From an uncultured Latescibacterota bacterium (lineage in GTDB: Bacteria > Latescibacterota > UBA2968 > UBA8231): a stretch of DNA of 64,000 bases. The stretch lies in the NCBI GenBank assembly GCA_951813615.1, contig OX638377.1:434001-498000 (forward strand). The letters run 5' to 3'. Positions 60,818-64,000 of the stretch are shown one piece after another (the first letter of the stretch is position 1; each line of letters starts with the position of its first letter). Under the pieces are notes generated by a model that was given only the letters and a program-made list of their open reading frames with translations, searched no databases and was not told where the DNA came from. Position numbers and translations under genes: made by a program.

Positions 60818-61160
60818 GGGAGAGCTCCCTTCTTTGGCGACGCAAGAGAATGATCGGGCTCGTCAACAGCGCGGCGATGTTCAAGCCGACTAAGCCGATG
60901 ACGGAAGCCTGTATGATTTGGTTGATGTCGAGCTTTGGGCCTACGGCGTAGAGCAGGGCGAACAATTCCAAGGCGACTAGTCCCAAGGCGATCTTGCCGT
61001 AAAGCGGGATATGAATTCTCGCTTCCTCGGCTTGCCTTTTCTTGGCCCAATTCACGGCTTTAGACCGCACTTCCTCGTCTAGTCTAGGCGGCACCTGCAC
61101 TTCGGGGACAGAGCCCAACAGCGCTTGAATCTCTTGTATGGTGCGGTGGTCTTGGTTCAT
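60810..61160 (-). CDS. putative membrane anti-sigma factor
   Basis: 116 residues from ATG 61160, overlapping the sigma-factor stop as ATGA. A cytoplasmic N-terminal helix region (TIQEIQALLGSVPEVQVPPR...DEEVRSKAVNWAKK) is followed by two membrane helices. Size, position and layout match anti-sigma partners of ECF factors, although no zinc anti-sigma motif (HxxxCxxC) is present. Predicted to hold the sigma factor until an envelope signal arrives. Confidence 0.65.
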   Translation of the reverse strand: MNQDHRTIQEIQALLGSVPEVQVPPRLDEEVRSKAVNWAKKRQAEEARIHIPLYGKIALGLVALELFALLYAVGPKLDINQIIQASVIGLVGLNIAALLTSPIILLRRQRRELSHE

Positions 61161-61684
61161 GGGTTTGGTGCCATTTGGCGCAGTTGTTTTAGGGCGTGGT
61201 GCAAGCGGCTTTTGACGGTTCCGACGGGTACACCGACGATTTTCGCGGTCTCTTCCTGCGAGTAATCGTGCAGAACGCGGAGGACGACGACGGCGCGCAA
61301 GTGGGGTTGCAGGGCCGCGAGTAGTTGGTGGGCGGCCTCTTCGTCTTCTCGCTTGAGCAAATGGTCGTGGGGATCGCAAACTGGCGGCTCGGCCATTTGC
61401 TCGGCTGGAATGCTCGTGTTTTGGCGGCGCAGTTCGTCCATGCACAGGTTGTGGGCTATGGTATAGAGATAGGTTGAAAATTTGCCCCGAGGCTTGAAGC
61501 GGTCGGCGTTTTCCAATACGCGCATGTAGGTCTCCTGAAACACATCTTCTGCCAAGGCCGCGTCTTGCAAGAGCCGCAAGATAAAATTGAAAAGGGGCTG
61601 GCGATGGCGCGTGTAGAGTTCGTCAAACGCCTGCATATCTCCACGGCGGAGATTGCCCATCAATGCTGCGTCGCTCCTGCCCAT
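61157..61684 (-). CDS. ECF-type RNA polymerase sigma factor
   Basis: 175 residues. Region 2 (FDELYTRHRQPLFNFILRLL, DAALAEDVFQETYMRVLENA, FSTYLYTIAHNLCMDELRR) and region 4 (LRAVVVLRVLHDYSQEETA, GVPVGTVKSRLHHALKQLR) are complete, with no extra domains. Directs transcription of an unknown regulon. Three overlapping genes sigma - anti-sigma - membrane protein form the operon. Confidence 0.92.
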   Translation of the reverse strand: MGRSDAALMGNLRRGDMQAFDELYTRHRQPLFNFILRLLQDAALAEDVFQETYMRVLENADRFKPRGKFSTYLYTIAHNLCMDELRRQNTSIPAEQMAEPPVCDPHDHLLKREDEEAAHQLLAALQPHLRAVVVLRVLHDYSQEETAKIVGVPVGTVKSRLHHALKQLRQMAPNP

Positions 61685-61778
61685 AGGAGAATCCAGACGA
61701 GTCTTAGCCTGCGGCCCTGAGATTGTTCACATCTATTTATACGGATGGGACCGCGATTTCGTTCACGGTGGCAAGTAT

Positions 61779-61796
61779 CCGCAGATGGACGCAGAT
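61779..61796 (+). repeat. dispersed intergenic repeat, copy 4
   Basis: Exact consensus CCGCAGATGGACGCAGAT, in the 136-base gap between the sigma factor start and the end of the aminotransferase gene. Confidence 0.6.
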
Positions 61797-61820
61797 GTGG
61801 GAATAGGGATCGCGGGCGTA

Positions 61821-63110
61821 CTAGCCGAGGACTTGCTGCAACGCCTCGACGGCGCGGTCGATGTCGGTCTCGTCGTTGAAGATGTGCGTGGAGATGCGGA
61901 TGGCGTTGTAGTTTTCCTTGGGCACGCCAGCGTTCTCTACATAGGCGTACGTGCCCTGCGCTGGTTTGAGGAAGATATCGTGCTTTTGCAGCGCAGCGAC
62001 GACTTCGCTGTGGCTGCCGCTGGTGAGCGAGAAGCTGACGATGCCTGAGGAGAGTTCGCGTTGGGTTGGGGTGATTGGTGTGAGTTGGGGGATTTCTGCT
62101 AGACGCTGACGCGCGTAAGTGCTGAGTTGGCGGCAGCGTGCTTCGATGCGCGGGCGGCCGATGGTGTTGTGGAATTCCATCGCCACTCCGTGCGCGACGA
62201 TTTGTGGGACGTTGCGGGTGCCGGACGAGGCGGAATAGACGTTGTAACCAGAATACGTGAATACGGGCCGGACGCGATCTTGCACTTCCTTGCGGATGTA
62301 GAGCAGTCCCGTGCCCTTGGGCGCGAGCATCCACTTGTGGCTGCTGGAGGCATAGGTGTCTACGCCAAGTGCTTTGACGTCGACGTCGAGCATACCCGGA
62401 GCCTGCGCGCCGTCGCAGACTAGCAGAATGTCGCGGGGGCGGGTGAGGGCGGCGATGGCCGCCAGCGGCATTTGTAGCCCGGTGATGGTGTCGATGTGAC
62501 AGAAGCTGCACACGCGGGTGCGCGGCGTTAGGTGATCTTCTACTAGTTGCAGGATCTGGGCGGCATCGCGCACGGGATTGGGCATTTTGATGTAACGAAC
62601 CACCACGCCGCGAGTGCGCGCCAAGTGCTGCCAGCAGACCATGCCGCCGCCGTGCTCGTGATTGGTCGTCAGCACTTCGTCGCCCGGCTGGAGATCGAGG
62701 CCGCTGGCTACGTGGTTCATACCTTCGGTCGTGTTGCGCGTCAGTGCGATCTCATCCAGTTCGGCCCCAATGAACTCCGCCCCCTTGGCTCGCACTATTT
62801 CCATTTCGTTGCCGAGGCCGCCCCAGGTATTGGCCAGTGGATTGCCCTCCAACTCGGCGAGGTACGCGGTCAGGGCGTCGGTCACCACGCGGGGCGTCGC
62901 GCCGATGCTGCCGCAGTTGAGGTGCACTAGGCCTGGGTGCAGGCGAAATTCTCGCCGCAGCCGCTGCCACAGGGCACGCTCGTTGCTAGCGGAGGCTACG
63001 TCTTGGCCGAGGGTGCCGAGCCGCTCCGCAAGTCCGGCCGCTACGTCGGGAAGGAGCGGGGCTGCGGCTGCGGCTGCGGCGATTCCTTTGAAGAAGGCTC
63101 TTCGTTCCAT
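61821..63110 (-). CDS. exported class V aminotransferase-fold PLP enzyme
   Basis: 429 residues from ATG 63110; the in-frame upstream part translates a palindrome and is rejected. Tat-like or Sec-like signal (ERRAFFKGIAAAAAAAPLLP). PLP landmarks: LNCGSIGATP, EIALTRNTTEGMNHVASGL, VCDGAQAPGMLDVD and SSSHKWMLAPKGTGLLYI with the Schiff-base Lys. Related to the cytoplasmic enzyme at 46253. Export of a PLP enzyme implies cofactor loading before Tat transport. Substrate unknown. Confidence 0.82.
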   Translation of the reverse strand: MERRAFFKGIAAAAAAAPLLPDVAAGLAERLGTLGQDVASASNERALWQRLRREFRLHPGLVHLNCGSIGATPRVVTDALTAYLAELEGNPLANTWGGLGNEMEIVRAKGAEFIGAELDEIALTRNTTEGMNHVASGLDLQPGDEVLTTNHEHGGGMVCWQHLARTRGVVVRYIKMPNPVRDAAQILQLVEDHLTPRTRVCSFCHIDTITGLQMPLAAIAALTRPRDILLVCDGAQAPGMLDVDVKALGVDTYASSSHKWMLAPKGTGLLYIRKEVQDRVRPVFTYSGYNVYSASSGTRNVPQIVAHGVAMEFHNTIGRPRIEARCRQLSTYARQRLAEIPQLTPITPTQRELSSGIVSFSLTSGSHSEVVAALQKHDIFLKPAQGTYAYVENAGVPKENYNAIRISTHIFNDETDIDRAVEALQQVLG

Positions 63111-63169
63111 GGATTGTCCTGTGGGTAGAGGTGGTTTGTTGTGAAGGATAGGGGTTGGTTTGTTGTAAG

Positions 63170-63199
63170 GTAGGGGGCGGTTTGCAAACCGCCCCCTAC
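63170..63199. repeat. perfect 30-base palindrome
   Basis: The 15-base arm GTAGGGGGCGGTTTG is followed directly by its exact complement. It resembles the GTAGGGGCGG-type extragenic palindromes common in environmental genomes and lies between divergent genes. Confidence 0.75.
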
Positions 63200-63211
63200 A
63201 CGGTCTATACT
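63182..63211 (+). promoter_or_regulatory. possible promoter giving a leaderless mRNA
   Basis: TTGCAA (63182-63187), 18-base spacer, TATACT (63206-63211). The ATG at 63219 falls at the expected start point, and no Shine-Dalgarno is present. The -35 lies inside the palindrome. Confidence 0.4.
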
Positions 63212-63218
63212 TTTTAAT

Positions 63219-64000
63219 ATGTCTTGGTACAGACCCTTTTTGCTCCTGCTGGCGATTGTCGGCTGTGCGGAAGCAACCGACCCGGCGCACGAAGTACAGG
63301 GCGACCGCTCGATGCGCGCTGGCCGCTACGGAGAAGCCGCTGTCCACTACCAGCGCGCCGTTGACCAGAACGAAAAATCGGCGGTGCTCTATCGCAAGTT
63401 GGCCGAGGCGCACGCAAAAAACGAGGCCCTGCCCGCAGCCGTTCGCGCGTACGAGCAGGCCATTACCCTAGCGCCGAGCGACGCCAAGACGCAGACCGAA
63501 TTGGCCATTTTGTTTACGCGCCTCGACCGCTACGACGATGCCTTGGCCCTGCTCGAACAGACAGTGCGGGAGCAGCCCGACCGCGCCCAGGCGCACATGG
63601 TGCTGGGTTTGCTGCACGCCCGCGAGGGGCGCTATCCAGCCGCGATTGCCGCCTATCAGCGCGCGATTGCCGCCGTGCCAAAGTATGGGGAGGCGTGGTT
63701 TAACCTTGGCGAAGCCTATCTCAAGCAAAACGACTATGCGGCCGCTGAGCAAGCCTTTAGTAGCGCCGTAGCTGCGGATACGACCTCGGCTCAATTCCGC
63801 AATGGCTTGGGGCGCAGCTATTATCTCCGGCGCGACTACGCGGCGGCTGTGGCCGAATTTAGCCGCGCTGTGCGGCTGGATTCGCTGTTTGCCCAAGCCC
63901 GCTTCAACCTCGGCAACGCCTTGTTGCGCTCCGGGCAGAAGGAAGAGGGACGACGCCAGCTCGCGCTGTACAAGCAACTCGACGACGAAGAAGAGCGGAT
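63219..64000 (+). CDS. TPR-repeat lipoprotein, cut by window edge
   Basis: At least 260 residues; the frame is open at the right edge. Signal peptide with a good lipobox, AIVGC (Cys16). At least five TPR units follow (RAGRYGEAAVHYQRAV, AYEQAITLAPSD, LHAREGRYPAAIAAYQRAI, YLKQNDYAAAEQAFSSAV, YYLRRDYAAAVAEFSRAV). Scaffolding role at the outer or inner membrane surface. Distinct from the lipoprotein at 5830, but of the same plan. Confidence 0.82.
   Translation, partial: MSWYRPFLLLLAIVGCAEATDPAHEVQGDRSMRAGRYGEAAVHYQRAVDQNEKSAVLYRKLAEAHAKNEALPAAVRAYEQAITLAPSDAKTQTELAILFTRLDRYDDALALLEQTVREQPDRAQAHMVLGLLHAREGRYPAAIAAYQRAIAAVPKYGEAWFNLGEAYLKQNDYAAAEQAFSSAVAADTTSAQFRNGLGRSYYLRRDYAAAVAEFSRAVRLDSLFAQARFNLGNALLRSGQKEEGRRQLALYKQLDDEEER

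Overview
The window reads as a GC-rich bacterial chromosome segment from an uncultured marine or host-associated lineage. The best guess is Latescibacterota, or a neighbour such as Poribacteria or Zixibacteria. This rests on the gene content: large secreted proteins ending in FlgD/T9SS-like Ig sorting domains, many Gfo/Idh/MocA oxidoreductases, amidohydrolases, a PhyH dioxygenase, an MR/MLE enolase-superfamily enzyme and class V aminotransferases. No rRNA, tRNA or CRISPR array was seen, so the taxonomy is inference. Genes are dense; no gap reaches 300 bases.

1-14.8 kb: a tightly packed plus-strand operon of secreted proteins. Three related proteins combine discoidin-like regions with a C-terminal FlgD-like Ig domain. 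Two paralogous ~900-residue proteins look like outer-membrane barrels with acidic, Ca-binding-like strips. There is also one TPR lipoprotein. A CBM9-like secreted protein and a strong bidirectional terminator close the region. I do not recognise this as a named system; it is the main candidate for undescribed biology.

14.8-40.8 kb: a catabolic and transport region in short operons. It holds an amidohydrolase pair, a PhyH dioxygenase, a large membrane protein, Gfo/Idh dehydrogenases, a lactonase-like propeller, an MFS carrier, a glycosidase-like protein, an aldo/keto reductase, a sugar isomerase, a FluC channel, a polysaccharide deacetylase and an MR/MLE enzyme. These are followed by a secreted di-heme cytochrome and a PQQ-type sugar dehydrogenase, both with the same C-terminal sorting domain. 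An amidohydrolase, a dicarboxylate/amino-acid symporter, an MmgE/PrpD protein and a D-2-hydroxyacid dehydrogenase complete it. Two scars join unrelated broken genes (36.69-36.92 kb and 40.92-41.42 kb).

41.4-47.5 kb: a dipeptide/oligopeptide ABC operon with only one ATPase, its binding protein apparently starting at ATT, and a divergent class V aminotransferase.

47.5-58.3 kb: a defence island, visibly AT-richer than its flanks. It carries a type I restriction-modification system: hsdM, a half-length hsdS, a second hsdS with two nearly identical target-recognition domains split by an IS5-family element, hsdR, and a YgjP-like metallopeptidase. Interspersed are a PIN toxin, a RhuM remnant coupled to a composite antitoxin, a DUF5678/aspartyl-protease pair, a frameshifted ATPase and several perfect dyads.

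58.3-64 kb: a secreted RidA-like protein with a tandem acidic/His tail, a Tat-dependent asparaginase, an ECF sigma/anti-sigma/membrane-protein operon, another exported class V aminotransferase, and a TPR lipoprotein cut by the window edge. Short dispersed intergenic repeats (core CCGCAGATGGACGCAGAT) occur four times.
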